Shown: positions 16,338 through 28,269, counted from the first letter of the stretch. The stretch: DNA of 64,000 nucleotides from Bog-473 sp963828505 (GCA_963828505.1 CAWHFM010000011.1:1-64000), one strand, 5' to 3'. Notes: generated from the sequence alone by a model not told the origin. Numbers and translations: made by a program.

Positions 16338-17596
16338 TCGTAGCTCGCCGTGCGCGAGCTGAGCACCTGATTCTGCTGTTGTTCCCGCACCTGGTCGTTG
16401 AGCGCGGCGCGTGCACGCCTCGTCTCCGCCGGTGAACGTTGCGGACGCTGTTCGCCGGTCCGGGGGGCCAGGCCGAAGCCGGTGTACACGACTCGTCGCT
16501 CCGCCGAGACCGGCGGACGGCTCATGTGCAACGTGCACGAGCAGTGGACCGTCACGTCACCGGCGCGTGTGGGCAGCGGAACCCGCGGCAGGTCGACGGT
16601 GTCCACACCCACCGGGACGACGTTGGCGCGATGGGAGCCGGCGACCACGCCCAGCTCGCCGTTCTCGGGTCCGGCGCCGGTGACCGAGATCCCGACGGTG
16701 AGGCCGCAGCAGTGCCGGCTGTGCCCGCCCATGGCGCAGTCCTTGTGCCAGCTCACGTCGGAGATGCCCTCCACCACGCCCACCTTCTTCATGAGGCCTT
16801 CGGCGGAGTCGCCGACGTCGGGGTTCCGCTGCACGTAGCGATCGTCGGTGAAGGTTCCGATCGTGGTGAAGCGCTCCGAGTGCAGGAGCGCCCTCAGTGC
16901 TTCGGACTTCTGGTTGAAGCCGAGGATCCGCGAGGGGTACCACTCTCCCCCCTCCGTCTGCGCCCACCACGACGCGCCGTCGTCCCGCTGCGCCGACGCC
17001 ATGGCGTCATTCAGCTCCGCCGACACCGCCGACATCTCGGCCTCGGTGAACACACTCTCAATGTGGAGGAACCCCGCCTCGGCCAGGAAGTGGCCGAGCT
17101 CCTCGGGCGTGTCGTCGAGCGCGAACGCCCGGCCCAAGTCGAGCGGTGCACCCTCACGATCACGGAAGTCGACGAGGCCGGGCTCGTAGACCTCACGGCC
17201 GTCGAACAGGAAGCGCAGAAGTGGCTCCCAAGCGATGAAGGCCTCGACCGTGCCGCGGCGGACCTCGGAGCGCCCGGTCAGTTGCAGGCCGAAGGTCGAC
17301 GACAGGTCCTGGAGCAGCTCGGAGAAACCCTGACGGTCCAGGGCGACGACCAGCGCGTCGTCGCCCTGCCGCACTTCGAGGCCGCCGTCGTTCGGGGCCA
17401 GTGTCATCTGCTGCCCGTCGACCTCGAGGGTGAGCGGCGCCACGCCGAGCCGGGCCGCGGCGACGCCGGCCTCTGGACCGCGTGCCTCGAGCAGGGACGG
17501 GACCCGTTCTACGAAGAACTCGGTGGGGTCCACGAGGTCGACGTCAGCGTCGAGGCGGGTTCGGAAGTCGACGGTCGTCAAGGTGGTGCCTCCCAT
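16331..17596 (-). CDS. SCP2-like domain fused to phytanoyl-CoA dioxygenase (PhyH)
   Basis: Protein of 421 residues. The C-terminal part is a PhyH-type Fe(II)/2-oxoglutarate oxygenase: the metal pair is in WHKDCAMGGH (His284, Asp286), the distal His in HCSCTLHMSRPP near 357, followed by a conserved Arg. Residues ~25-140 look like a sterol-carrier SCP2-type lipid-binding domain (LEVDGQQMTLAPNDGG, then LTGRSEVRRGTVEAFIAWEP), which is inferred from pattern only. A lipid or terpenoid hydroxylase that holds its hydrophobic substrate with its own carrier domain is plausible. Divergent from the MarR operon. Confidence 0.8.
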   Translation of the reverse strand: MGGTTLTTVDFRTRLDADVDLVDPTEFFVERVPSLLEARGPEAGVAAARLGVAPLTLEVDGQQMTLAPNDGGLEVRQGDDALVVALDRQGFSELLQDLSSTFGLQLTGRSEVRRGTVEAFIAWEPLLRFLFDGREVYEPGLVDFRDREGAPLDLGRAFALDDTPEELGHFLAEAGFLHIESVFTEAEMSAVSAELNDAMASAQRDDGASWWAQTEGGEWYPSRILGFNQKSEALRALLHSERFTTIGTFTDDRYVQRNPDVGDSAEGLMKKVGVVEGISDVSWHKDCAMGGHSRHCCGLTVGISVTGAGPENGELGVVAGSHRANVVPVGVDTVDLPRVPLPTRAGDVTVHCSCTLHMSRPPVSAERRVVYTGFGLAPRTGEQRPQRSPAETRRARAALNDQVREQQQNQVLSSRTASYEL

Positions 17597-17679
17597 GGTT
17601 CGTCAGGCGGTGCGGCTCAGGTACGAGTTCGCTCGACCGTTCAGCCCGTTGCCGGGCCCACCCGAGCTGCCCGATCCGT

Positions 17680-17696
17680 AGTTAGGGTATCTAACT
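17680..17696. promoter_or_regulatory. Inverted-repeat operator candidate before marR
   Basis: AGTTAG-GGTAT-CTAACT forms a perfect 6-base inverted repeat ending three bases before the MarR start. It is AT-rich against a GC-rich background and is of the type bound by MarR dimers. It probably governs the marR-ABC operon and possibly the divergent dioxygenase gene. Confidence 0.6.
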
Positions 17697-17698
17697 GT

Positions 17699-18219
17699 AT
17701 GATGGTCGAAGTGTCCGTGACCACCCCCCCGTCAAAGAGCGCGACCACGGTGCCGAAGGCCGTTGCGGCCAAACCGGTGCTCGGGACCTACGGCCGCGTC
17801 GCGGCCTGGCTGGCCAAGCGGGTCGAGGTGGCGCTGGCCGGCGTCGACCTCACCCTCCCCCAGTTCCGAGTCCTCGGGATCCTGGCCGAGGGCTCCTCGG
17901 CCGCCTCGGGCCTGGCCGACCGCCTCGCCGTGCGGCGGCCGTCGATCACCGCGATAGTCGACGGCCTGGTGGCGCGCGGGCTGGTCGACCGCCGGCAGGA
18001 GGACAGCGACCGCCGGCGGGTGGCGGTGCGCCTGACGGACGAGGGCGTGCACGTCCTCGCCGAGGCCGACCGGGCCGTGGACGCCTACCTCGAGTCCATC
18101 GCCGGTTACCTGCCGGGCAAGGACGAAGCCACGGCGCTTCGCTCGCTCGAGCTGTGGGGCCGCGCCATGACGGCGCACCGGGAGGGCCCGGGATCGTCTC
18201 ACCAGGGTGGAGCCCTCAG

Positions 18220-18223
<4 letters not shown>
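17699..18223 (+). CDS. MarR-family transcriptional regulator
   Basis: Protein of 174 residues (two adjacent ATG codons at 17699 and 17702). The winged helix is clear: LTLPQFRVLGILAEGSSAAS, LADRLAVRRPSITAIVDGL and the wing with DRRQEDSDRRRVAVRLTDEG. It is followed with a GTGA overlap by two ABC exporter half-genes, so it is very likely their repressor, released by a transported or toxic ligand. An inverted repeat (17680-17696) lies directly upstream. The frame is open further upstream but runs antisense through the dioxygenase gene. Confidence 0.9.
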
Positions 18224-20387
<2,164 letters not shown>

Positions 20388-20388
<1 letters not shown>

Positions 20389-22316
20389 TGTGGGGTGGCG
20401 CAGGAGGCGGGCCGCCCATCGGCGGCGGCGGGTCCCCGGGCTCACCCCAGGCGGGGCTGCCCTTCGGCGGCATCCCCCAGGAGCTCCAGAGCGGAGTCGA
20501 CCTGCTGCTAGTCGAAGAGCCCGAGCGCGGCGAGTCCGATGTCGTCTTCACCCAGCTGCCGACCGAACACGAGAAGAAGCGGCTCTCTCTCGGCGGCCTG
20601 CTCATGGAATACCCGGGCATGTGCGCCCTGGCTGCGGTGCTCGTCGCGATCATCAGCCTGGCCACCCAGCTCGGCCCGAGCCTCGTCTCCTACGCCATCA
20701 ACCACGGCCTGACGCCGCCCCACTACGACTTCGCCGTGGTCGTGGCGGCATCCGCGCTGTACCTGGTCGCCGTGGCCGTTTCGGCCGGTGCGCAGTGGGG
20801 ACAGGCCCGCGTGACGGGGCGGCTGGCCTCATGGGTCATGAACGACCTGCGCATCACGGTCTTCCGGCACCTGCAGCGGCTCTCGCTCGACTTCTTCACC
20901 GAGGAGAAGGCGGGCGTCGTCATGAGCAGGATGACGAGCGACATCGAGAACCTGCAGCAGCTGCTCCAGGACGGGCTGGCCCAGTTCGCCATTCAGGGGC
21001 TCACCATGGTGGTGATCACCGTCATCCTCTTCTTCACGAACGCGAAGCTCGCCGCCATCACCGTGTTCGCCGTGTTGCCGCCGCTGCTCATCATGTCGAT
21101 CTGGTTCCGGCGGGCCTCCGAGCGCGGCTACACCAAGGTGCGCGACGGCATCGCACTGGTGCTGGCCGATCTCTCCGAGAGCCTCCAGGGCGTGCGCATC
21201 GTCACGGCGCACAACCGGCAGCGCTACAACGTCGAGACGCACCGCGACGTCGTGGGCGAGTACCGCGACGCCAACAACTACACCGGCCGCATCAACGCCG
21301 TCTACGGCCCGGGCTCGCAGCTGATCAGTGTCTTCGGCCAATTGATCATCCTGGCCGTCGGCGGCGCCATGTACCTCCACCATCCCCAGGAGATCAACCT
21401 GGGTCAGCTCACGGCGTTCTTCCTCTACGTGAACCGCTTCTTCTCGCCTATCCAGCTGCTGGTGCAGCAGTACAACACCTTCCAGCAGGGCCAGGCGTCG
21501 GTGTTCAAGCTCCGCACCCTGCTCGAGACCGAGCCCAGCGTCAGCGAGTCGCCGGACGCGGTGGAGCTGCCACCCATCCGCGGCGAGATCCGCTTCGACC
21601 ACGTGTCGTTCGGCTACGACCCCGCCGTGCCTGTCCTCCACGACGTCGACCTGACCATTGAGCCCGGGGAGACCGTGGCCTTCGTCGGCGCCACCGGTGC
21701 CGGCAAGTCGACCATGGCCAAGCTGGTCACCCGTTTCTACGACCCGGTGGCCGGCCGCGTGCTCATCGACGGCTACGACCTCAAGGCGGTCACGCTCGAG
21801 TCGCTGCGCAGCCAGCTCGGCGTCGTGCCCCAGGAGCCTTTCCTCTTCGCCGGGACGATCCGGGACAACCTGTCCTTCGCCCGCCCGGGCGCGCCCGACG
21901 ACGAAGTGTGGAACGCCGTACACCAGGTCGGGCTGGACGAGTTGGTGCAGCGTCTCCCCTACGGCCTCGACACCGCGGTCCACGAGCGGGGCCAGTCGCT
22001 CTCCTCGGGCGAGCGCCAGCTGATCGCGCTGGGCCGGGCGTTCATGGCCGAGCCGCGCGTGCTCGTCCTCGACGAGGCGACGTCGAACCTCGACCTGAAG
22101 TCCGAGACCCTGGTCGAGGCGGCGCTCGACGTCCTGCTCCAAGGTCGCACCGCCGTGCTGATCGCCCACCGGCTCTCGACGGCCATGCGGGCCGACCGCA
22201 TCGTCGTGGTCGGCGACGGCCGGCTGCTCGAGGTCGGTTCGCACGACGAGCTGGTGGCGCTGGGCGGCCACTATGCCGAGATGTACGCCACCTGGGTCAG
22301 CCAGTCGCACGCCTGA
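20388..22316 (+). CDS. ABC exporter half-transporter, catalytic-site subunit
   Basis: Protein of 642 residues whose ATG shares a base with the previous stop (TGATG). A Gly/Pro-rich N-terminus leads into six membrane helices and an ATPase with Walker A GATGAGKST near 434, Q-loop VVPQEPFLF, and Walker B VLVLDEATSNLD with the catalytic Glu. Its signature is LSSGERQ rather than LSGGQ. This is the exact complement of the upstream subunit, so together they form one good and one degenerate ATP site, as in characterised asymmetric multidrug or lipid exporters. The substrate is unknown. Confidence 0.9.
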
Positions 22317-22365
22317 CGCGTCGGCCGGCGCGGTCGGTCACCGCGCCGTCGGGCACCATGGAGCG

Positions 22366-23097
22366 ATGGCGGAGAACCGGTTCACCGGCCGGGTCGCGGC
22401 GGAGTACGAATCCCGGTGGCCGGAGATCTTCGAGCCGGCCGTCGTCGAGCCGGCCGTGGCCTTCCTGGCCGAGGCGGCGCGTGGCGGCGCGGCGTTGGAG
22501 CTCGGGGTCGGGACGGGTCGCCTGGCGCTCCCACTCAGCCGGCGGGGCGTGCGCGTGCACGGCATAGAGATCTCCGAGGACATGGTGGCGCAGCTGCGGG
22601 CCCGAGCCGGTTCCCAGGCGATCACCGTCACGATGGGCGATTTCGCCACGGTCCGGGCCGAAGGCACGTTCCGCCTCGCCTACCTCGTGCGCAACACCGT
22701 CATGAACCTGACCACCCAGGATGAGCAGATGGCCTGCTTCCACAACGTCGCCCGGCACCTGGAGCCCGGGGGCCGCTTCGTCGTGGAGGTGCTGGTCCCG
22801 CACCTCAGGCGGCTCCCGCCGGGCGAGACCCTGCGGGCGTTCACGGTCACGCCTTCTCACCTGGGCTTCGACGAGTACGACACCGCCAGCCAGGGGTCAT
22901 GGTCGCACCATTACTGGCTGGTGGACGATCATCTCGAGACCTTTTCGGCCCCCTTCCGCTACGTCTGGCCCTCGGAGCTCGACCTCATGGCCCGGCTGGC
23001 CGGCCTGACCCGGCGCGAGCGCTGGGCCGATTGGGAGCGCTCGGCGTTCACGGGCGAGAGCGAGAGCCACGTCTCGGTCTGGGAGAAGCCGGCCTGA
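22366..23097 (+). CDS. Class I SAM-dependent methyltransferase
   Basis: Protein of 243 residues from MAENRFTGRVAAEYES. The SAM-binding motif I is ALELGVGTGRLALPLSRRG, followed by an acidic loop VHGIEISEDMVAQL and motif-IV-like RLAYLVRNTVMNL. The fold is complete and of normal length. It follows the ABC pair after 49 bases and may be on the same transcript. A hairpin (23131-23163) lies just after it. The methyl acceptor is unknown. Confidence 0.85.
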   Translation: MAENRFTGRVAAEYESRWPEIFEPAVVEPAVAFLAEAARGGAALELGVGTGRLALPLSRRGVRVHGIEISEDMVAQLRARAGSQAITVTMGDFATVRAEGTFRLAYLVRNTVMNLTTQDEQMACFHNVARHLEPGGRFVVEVLVPHLRRLPPGETLRAFTVTPSHLGFDEYDTASQGSWSHHYWLVDDHLETFSAPFRYVWPSELDLMARLAGLTRRERWADWERSAFTGESESHVSVWEKPA

Positions 23098-23130
23098 GCC
23101 TGCGACCTGGGACGGCGCCTACGATGCGCC

Positions 23131-23163
23131 GGCGCCGCCTCCAAGGAGGGGGGAGGCGACGCC
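23131..23163. terminator. GC-rich hairpin, likely terminator of the ABC operon
   Basis: GGCGCCGCCTCC (23131-23142) can pair with GGAGGCGACGCC (23152-23163), 12 base pairs with one mismatch around a 9-base loop. It lies between the methyltransferase and the convergent PaaX gene. There is no T-run, as is common in high-GC actinobacteria. Confidence 0.55.
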
Positions 23164-23319
23164 GACTGGTTCGCAGCGCCGCAAATTTACGTCGTACTGC
23201 AATCATTGGCAAGGCTTTCCTGGGTTTTGCCTGGGCGGGCGACCGGCGCTCCAGACGACGGTCCCCACGGCTGCCGTTCGGCCGCGCCGCGGGCATCGAA
23301 GCCACTGTTCAGCGTGCGC

Positions 23320-24108
23320 TCAGCGACCCCGGCTCCACTCCTGCAACGTGTCCCGGTAGCGCGCGTCCCACGCGTCGTAGGCCGACCGCAGCGTGGCGCC
23401 CGGCCACTGAGCCGGCAGCAGATCGGGGGGGAGCAACGGGTCGGACTGGAGGTGACGCAGGACCGACGCCGAGAGCTCGAATCCCGGAGCCAGGGCGTCC
23501 GGACGGTCCGGGGTGAGCCGGTCGAGCCGCTCCAAGAGGTCACTCGCCCGAGCCGACCAGGCGGCGAGGTCCCACAGGCGCGCCGCCAGCTCTTCGGGCC
23601 GGTCGGGGTGGGCCGTCATCGTCTCGACGTCGGGCTCGAGGAGGTCCGGCAGGCGCAGGGCCACGTTGGCCGGGCGCATCCACACGCCTTCCCGCAGCTC
23701 GGCGAGCCGGGCGTAGGAGAGCGCTCTGCGCCGGGTGCCACGTACGTCGGCCGCGCTGCCGGTCGTCGTCACCACGGCCAACCACCACGAGCCGTCGTAG
23801 AGCCCGGTCGCACCGGCGCGGCTCGACGACTGGCGCGTCTGGCGCGCCGCCAGGTGCCCGGTCAGGCGGTAGCGACCGGATCCGTCAGTCGTCGCCTCGC
23901 CGGCCGAGACCATGCGGCTGAGCGCGACCCGCGCCCGATTCTCGCTGATGCCGAACAGCCCGGACAGCCGGACCAGCTGGGCCACCGGCAGCTCGGGCGG
24001 GTCCATCCCGAGCAGCGCGCTGGCCAGCACCGACCGGGCGGTGAGGGGAGGCACGGCCGCATCCGGGGGCGCGCCTGGGATCTCGCGGGTATTACGTGGT
24101 TGCGTCAC
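23320..24108 (-). CDS. PaaX-family transcriptional regulator
   Basis: Protein of about 262 residues from the GTG of VTQPRNTREIPG. The N-terminal winged helix (LVRLSGLFGISENRARVALS, RMVSAGEATTDGSGRYRLTG) and the C-terminal PaaX-type domain (ALAPGFELSASVLRHLQSDP) are present. Family members repress acyl-CoA pathways, classically phenylacetate degradation, and sense CoA esters. Here it is divergent from a fatty-acid desaturase with only 27 bases between the starts, which points to control of membrane-lipid desaturation. The frame is open upstream of this start only antisense to the desaturase. Confidence 0.85.
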   Translation of the reverse strand: MTQPRNTREIPGAPPDAAVPPLTARSVLASALLGMDPPELPVAQLVRLSGLFGISENRARVALSRMVSAGEATTDGSGRYRLTGHLAARQTRQSSSRAGATGLYDGSWWLAVVTTTGSAADVRGTRRRALSYARLAELREGVWMRPANVALRLPDLLEPDVETMTAHPDRPEELAARLWDLAAWSARASDLLERLDRLTPDRPDALAPGFELSASVLRHLQSDPLLPPDLLPAQWPGATLRSAYDAWDARYRDTLQEWSRGR

Positions 24109-24127
24109 TTGATGTACAAGCGTAATA
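24091..24127. promoter_or_regulatory. Shared PaaX/desaturase control region with inverted repeats
   Basis: ATTACG (24091-24096) and CGTAAT (24122-24127) form outer arms of an inverted repeat that includes the PaaX start, and inside it CTTG-ATGTA-CAAG (24108-24120) is a second dyad. The region is AT-rich and only 27 bp separate the two divergent genes. It probably holds overlapping promoters and the PaaX operator. Confidence 0.5.
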
Positions 24128-24135
24128 TAGGGGCC

Positions 24136-25125
24136 ATGGCCGGTACAGCCACGATGGTCCCCGACGCCGCGGACCGACGCGACGTCCTGCCGAGCGAGCG
24201 ACTCCAGGCCAACGGGATGGCCATTCCCCCGCTGCGGGCGGAGCTCCGCCGCATCGACAACCTGCGCAATGCCGTCACGGTTGTCGCAGTGTGGTTCTGG
24301 GTCGCCCTGATCATCGGCGGCGCGGTGTGGATCGACCGGTGGTGGAGCTACGTGATCGCGTTCGTGCTCATGGGTCCCATGTACGCCCGCTTCGCCATAC
24401 TGATGCACGAAGCCGCGCACAAGCTCCTGTTCACCAACAAGCGCTGGAACGACTTCGTCGGCACGTGGATCGTCGCCTACCCCGTCTTCACGCCGGTTCA
24501 GCTCTACCGCCGCGTGCACTTCGCCCACCACAAGGACGAGTTCGGCCCCAACGAACCCGATCTGGCCTACTACGCGCCCTACCCCTGCACACGACGGGCG
24601 CTGCGCCGCCGGCTCCTGCGCGACGCGGTAGGGATCAGCGGGTGGAAGAACTTCGTGCCGTTGGTGAAGAACACGCTGCACAAGCCGTTCCGGCCCATCG
24701 GCCTGTCGATCTTCGCCGTCCAGGCGGTGTTGTGGGCGCTTATGTGGGCGGCCACCGGGCGCTGGTGGGTCTACCCGCTCTTGTGGTGGCTCCCGTGGAT
24801 GACCGAGTGGCGCGTCATCAACCGCCTGCGCTCCATCGCCGAGCACGGCGGCATGGAGCGGAGCCCCGACCGTAGGGCCACGACGCACCACGTGCGCCAG
24901 TCGCTCCTGGCGCGCTTTTGGATCGTGCCCTACAACACGGGCTGGCACCTGGCGCACCATGTGGACATGGGTGTGCCCTGGCGCAACCTGCCGGCGTTCC
25001 ATGCGGAGCTGGAGCGCGCCGGCTACGCGACCGACGCCATCACCTACGGCAGCTACCGCGAGCTGTGGAGGGCCCTGTCGAGCGCCGACGAGACGACCGA
25101 GGTCAAATCCGTCCGAGCCGGCTGA
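24136..25125 (+). CDS. Membrane fatty-acid desaturase
   Basis: Protein of 329 residues with several hydrophobic segments and the three histidine clusters that bind the di-iron centre: HEAAHK near 96, HFAHHKDE near 132, and GWHLAHHVD near 270. It inserts double bonds into acyl chains at the membrane, needing an electron donor not encoded nearby. The ATG at 24136 is the first Met after the shared promoter; the frame is open upstream but antisense to PaaX. A related hydroxylase activity of the same superfamily cannot be excluded. Confidence 0.87.
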   Translation: MAGTATMVPDAADRRDVLPSERLQANGMAIPPLRAELRRIDNLRNAVTVVAVWFWVALIIGGAVWIDRWWSYVIAFVLMGPMYARFAILMHEAAHKLLFTNKRWNDFVGTWIVAYPVFTPVQLYRRVHFAHHKDEFGPNEPDLAYYAPYPCTRRALRRRLLRDAVGISGWKNFVPLVKNTLHKPFRPIGLSIFAVQAVLWALMWAATGRWWVYPLLWWLPWMTEWRVINRLRSIAEHGGMERSPDRRATTHHVRQSLLARFWIVPYNTGWHLAHHVDMGVPWRNLPAFHAELERAGYATDAITYGSYRELWRALSSADETTEVKSVRAG

Positions 25126-25134
25126 ACGGGTGCC

Positions 25135-25788
25135 TCAGCGCCCTGCCCGCCCTCCCTCGGGTTGGTCGGAGGGACCGACGTTGGTGTGCAGCCACGCGAC
25201 GAGCGGAGCCGCCGATTGGAAGGTGTCGACGATCCGCTTCTTCGCGGCGGCGGTGGACTGCCACGCCGCCGGCGGCCACGACCGCGAGGCCACGAGGCCC
25301 TTCATGCGCAGCAACTCCAGCCTCGGGTGCTCCTTGGGGTAGCCCCGGGGCGCGGTCTTCAACGATTCCATGGCGTGGACATTCAGCCCGGCCCGGCGCG
25401 TCGCGTCGACGGCCGACGAGAGCGTGCGGCCGGAGCGTTCGGCGACCACGGCGTCGCGGAACCGAACGAGCTGGTCGGGAGCCATGTGGAAGGTGCCGGC
25501 GCCCGCCAGCAGTCCGTCGGCCGAGAACTGCACGTACCCGTCGCCGATCCGGGCCGCGATCGTCGTCTTGTACGGGGACTTGTCGGCGCTGAACCGCGTG
25601 TCACGGTAGGGCCGGAACAGGCGGGACTCGCCGAACTCGTCGCGCAGCTCGGCCAACAGCGCCTCCATCGGCGCCTTCACGTCGCGTTCGTACACTTCCT
25701 TGTGGTCGAGCCAGTACGCCTTGGAGTTGTCGGCCTCGAGCCCTTCGAAGAACACGCTCGCACCGGGGGGCCAGCCCTTGAACTTCAT
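25135..25788 (-). CDS. DUF2461 family protein
   Basis: Protein of 217 residues from MKFKGWPPGASVFFEGLEAD. The N-terminal F..L..NN..W-like region (NSKAYWLDHKEVYERDV) and RPYRDTRFSADKSPYKT are signatures of DUF2461, a widespread family of unknown function sometimes annotated as TIGR02453. No transmembrane segment or signal peptide. The alternative upstream start would add ~77 residues with no homology. It converges with the desaturase, ten bases apart. Confidence 0.85.
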   Translation of the reverse strand: MKFKGWPPGASVFFEGLEADNSKAYWLDHKEVYERDVKAPMEALLAELRDEFGESRLFRPYRDTRFSADKSPYKTTIAARIGDGYVQFSADGLLAGAGTFHMAPDQLVRFRDAVVAERSGRTLSSAVDATRRAGLNVHAMESLKTAPRGYPKEHPRLELLRMKGLVASRSWPPAAWQSTAAAKKRIVDTFQSAAPLVAWLHTNVGPSDQPEGGRAGR

Positions 25789-26034
25789 CGGCCGAACGCT
25801 ACCGGTGCGGAGCCGCCAACATCGCGGTGCCGCCACCCGCCTCCCGAGGAATGGCCGGGCTCTGTCCGAGACGACGGACCGAGATGTCTTCTCCATGTGC
25901 TCGTCGCCGGTCCCACGCCGGTACGGCATGTGGACGAAGGTCAAGGGAAGTGGACTCCAGCGCGGACATGCCGCTAAGTTCGTGTCGGTTGGTCGAGTGG
26001 GCGGCTCAACCGAGAACACGACTGTGAGGCGGGC

Positions 26035-27036
26035 ATGAAACGGCGGAACCTCATCGCGACTGTAGGTGCTTGCGTCGCGTGCATCTCGGCGACGACTTTG
26101 GGTTTTGGAGTGGCCACCACTTCCTTGGCCTCGGCGACATCGCCATCCTCGAATGCCAACAAGGTCGTGTTCTCGTCACCCTATGGCGTCGTGCAGACCT
26201 TTTCCGTTCCTTCCGGCGTTCGCACCTTCAAGGTGACGCTGGTTGCTGGTGGCGGTGGTGGTAACGGCGGGTTCACGAATACGCCGACGGCCGGAACACC
26301 AGGTGGTTCAGGAGAGAAGGTGAATGCAACGGTGACGGTTCGCGCCGGAACACAGAGCATCAGCGTGGTCACCGGTGCCGGAGGCATGGGCGGCCCGGGA
26401 GAACCCGTCGCCGACGGGGCCGCCGGCGGTTCGGGGGGTGCTGGGGCCGGAAACGGTGGTCAAGGTGGACCGCTTTCCTATCCGGGTGCGGGCTTCTACT
26501 CGTACGGCGGTGGTGGTGGAGGTGGCGCCAGCATCGGTGTGAACGGCTCGTCATGCCTGGTTGCCGGCGGAGGTGGCGGTGGTGGCGGACCGGCCTTTGG
26601 AGGCAAGGGCAACGGAGGGGCCGGCGACCTGCCAGATGGCAAGAAGGGTCAAACAACAGCCGACAAGGGCGGTGGCGGTGGCGGTGGCGGAACCCAGACC
26701 GCTCCCGGAAAAGGTGGAAAGGGGACTCAAGCCCCGGGCCAGGATGGAAGCGGTTCGAACGGCGGTGCAGGCGCTCCTCCGACCGGCACTGAGAATGGAT
26801 ACGGGGGCGGCGGCGGGGGCGGCTACTTCGGAGGCGGCGGCGGCGGAACCTCACCGAAGACCGAAGGGAACGGCGCTGGAGGCGGAGGTGGGTCAGGCTT
26901 CGACTCGCCGGCATCGAGCGTGTGCACGGTGAGGGACGCCGAGACCTCGCCCGCCAAGAACGGCGGCGCAGGTGGTACGTCAGGGGGTACCGCGGGCCTG
27001 AACGGTGGCGATGGCACGGTGACCTTCAGTTGGTAG
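26035..27036 (+). CDS. Secreted glycine-rich protein
   Basis: Protein of 333 residues. The signal peptide (LIATVGACVACISATTLGFG then VATTSLASATS) is followed by a short beta-rich lead (VVQTFSVPSGVRTFKVTLVA) and then about 230 residues dominated by GGGG, GGAG and GNGG runs interspersed with charged and Tyr residues. The lead plus Gly-rich layout resembles the bacterial glycine-rich protein families that form extracellular coats. No catalytic motif. A GAGGCGGG precedes the ATG. Confidence 0.8.
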   Translation: MKRRNLIATVGACVACISATTLGFGVATTSLASATSPSSNANKVVFSSPYGVVQTFSVPSGVRTFKVTLVAGGGGGNGGFTNTPTAGTPGGSGEKVNATVTVRAGTQSISVVTGAGGMGGPGEPVADGAAGGSGGAGAGNGGQGGPLSYPGAGFYSYGGGGGGGASIGVNGSSCLVAGGGGGGGGPAFGGKGNGGAGDLPDGKKGQTTADKGGGGGGGGTQTAPGKGGKGTQAPGQDGSGSNGGAGAPPTGTENGYGGGGGGGYFGGGGGGTSPKTEGNGAGGGGGSGFDSPASSVCTVRDAETSPAKNGGAGGTSGGTAGLNGGDGTVTFSW

Positions 27037-27167
27037 AAAGCCGTGCTTTCCACGAAACGATGGGGTGCCGCTCGGTGACGGCCGCCTCGTTCCGCTGCCC
27101 GGGCGCGCCGGACTTCGGCGCTGCGAAGGGCGCGACGGAGAGCGGCTGATCGCTACGCTCGGCTTGC

Positions 27168-27536
27168 ATGGCAAGCGAGAATTGGAAAAACGAACCCGAG
27201 GCAGAGGACTATCCCGCGGCAAAGTCATACCTGTCGCTGTTGGTCGGGCCGGATTCGGCGGCGAAACTCGTGAAAGCTCTGCGCAAGCAGGACGATCTGA
27301 GTCACTTCGCTGCCAAAGACATCTTGCGAGCGTCCGGTTTGCCCCTGCTCGCCCGAGACGACTCGGAGGTCACCTCCGATCTCGAAAAAGTCAAGCTCGG
27401 TAAGAAGCTTTCACCTGTTCTGCTCATCCAGGGCTCGCCGTTGTGGGTGGCGGACGGTTACCACCGCGTCTGCGCGAGCTACTACTTGAACGAGAAGACC
27501 GAGATTCCCTGCCGCATCGTTGCTCGCAGTGGATAA
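27168..27536 (+). CDS. Small ParB-like-domain protein (hypothetical)
   Basis: Protein of 122 residues. Its C-terminal third, SPLWVADGYHRVCASYYLNE then IPCRIVARSG, resembles the ParB/Srx nuclease-fold signature in which an 'xDGhHR' loop is central. The N-terminal two thirds (AAKSYLSLLVGPDSAAKLVK, ASGLPLLARDDSEV) are helical. It lacks a DNA-binding HTH, so it is not a partition protein. Function unknown. It stands alone between two secreted/stress genes, with ~130 and ~270 bp of non-coding flank. Confidence 0.65.
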   Translation: MASENWKNEPEAEDYPAAKSYLSLLVGPDSAAKLVKALRKQDDLSHFAAKDILRASGLPLLARDDSEVTSDLEKVKLGKKLSPVLLIQGSPLWVADGYHRVCASYYLNEKTEIPCRIVARSG

Positions 27537-27808
27537 CGCGGTGGAGCGACCAGGGGATCCGCGATGCCGCCGTATCCGATCTGACCGGCGACGGCCGGAC
27601 ACCCATGTTGCGCATCGCTGATTCAGTCTCCCGGGTTTGGCCGTCGACCATGCGCGTGGATCGGCATCAAAAGGCCACGACGACAAAGCAAGACGTCCTC
27701 ACTCGAGCGAAACGGCGGTCAGCGGCAGTGCCGCGTCGGGCATGCGTCCGGGATTGAACGGTGTCGCCTACGGGTATAGAGCAGAGACACCCAACGAGAG
27801 GATGGATA

Positions 27809-27982
27809 ATGTCCACGGTCGACAAAGCGAAGAACAAGGTTCAAGAGGCGAAGGGGCATGTCAAGGAGGCCGCAGGCAAGGCCACGGACGACCAGTCTCT
27901 CGAAGCGGAGGGCAAGGGCGACAAGGTTGCCGGCAACTTGAAGCAGGCCGGAGAAAAGGTGAAGGACGCCTTCAAGAAGTAG
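27809..27982 (+). CDS. CsbD-family stress-response protein
   Basis: Protein of 57 residues: MSTVDKAKNKVQEAKGHVKE and SLEAEGKGDKVAGNLKQAGE match CsbD, a small highly charged helical protein induced by general stress in many bacteria. GAGAGG lies just before the ATG. It precedes a PRC-barrel cluster, also a stress/photosystem-type fold. The biochemical role is unknown. Confidence 0.85.
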   Translation: MSTVDKAKNKVQEAKGHVKEAAGKATDDQSLEAEGKGDKVAGNLKQAGEKVKDAFKK

Positions 27983-28269
27983 TCGCTGCCGCGCCGGTCG
28001 GCTCCGCTTTCATGGGGTGCGACCCGGCGCGGCATCTGATCTGGTCGGTCCGAAACCGAGGGGGAGCATCGAGGCAACGTTCATGTGGCTGCAACAGCTG
28101 GGCCCGGCGAAGGGTCCAATCGGTCGGATGAAGCCCGACCGCGTCGCAGGCTGATGGCGCATATCGTCAGATTTCAAGGTCGCGCCTCCCACGTGTCAGG
28201 CCAATGGGCGGGACTCGCCGGGTCCTGCGCCGGCGGCACCGGCCGCCCGTCGGGGTAGAATTCACGCAG

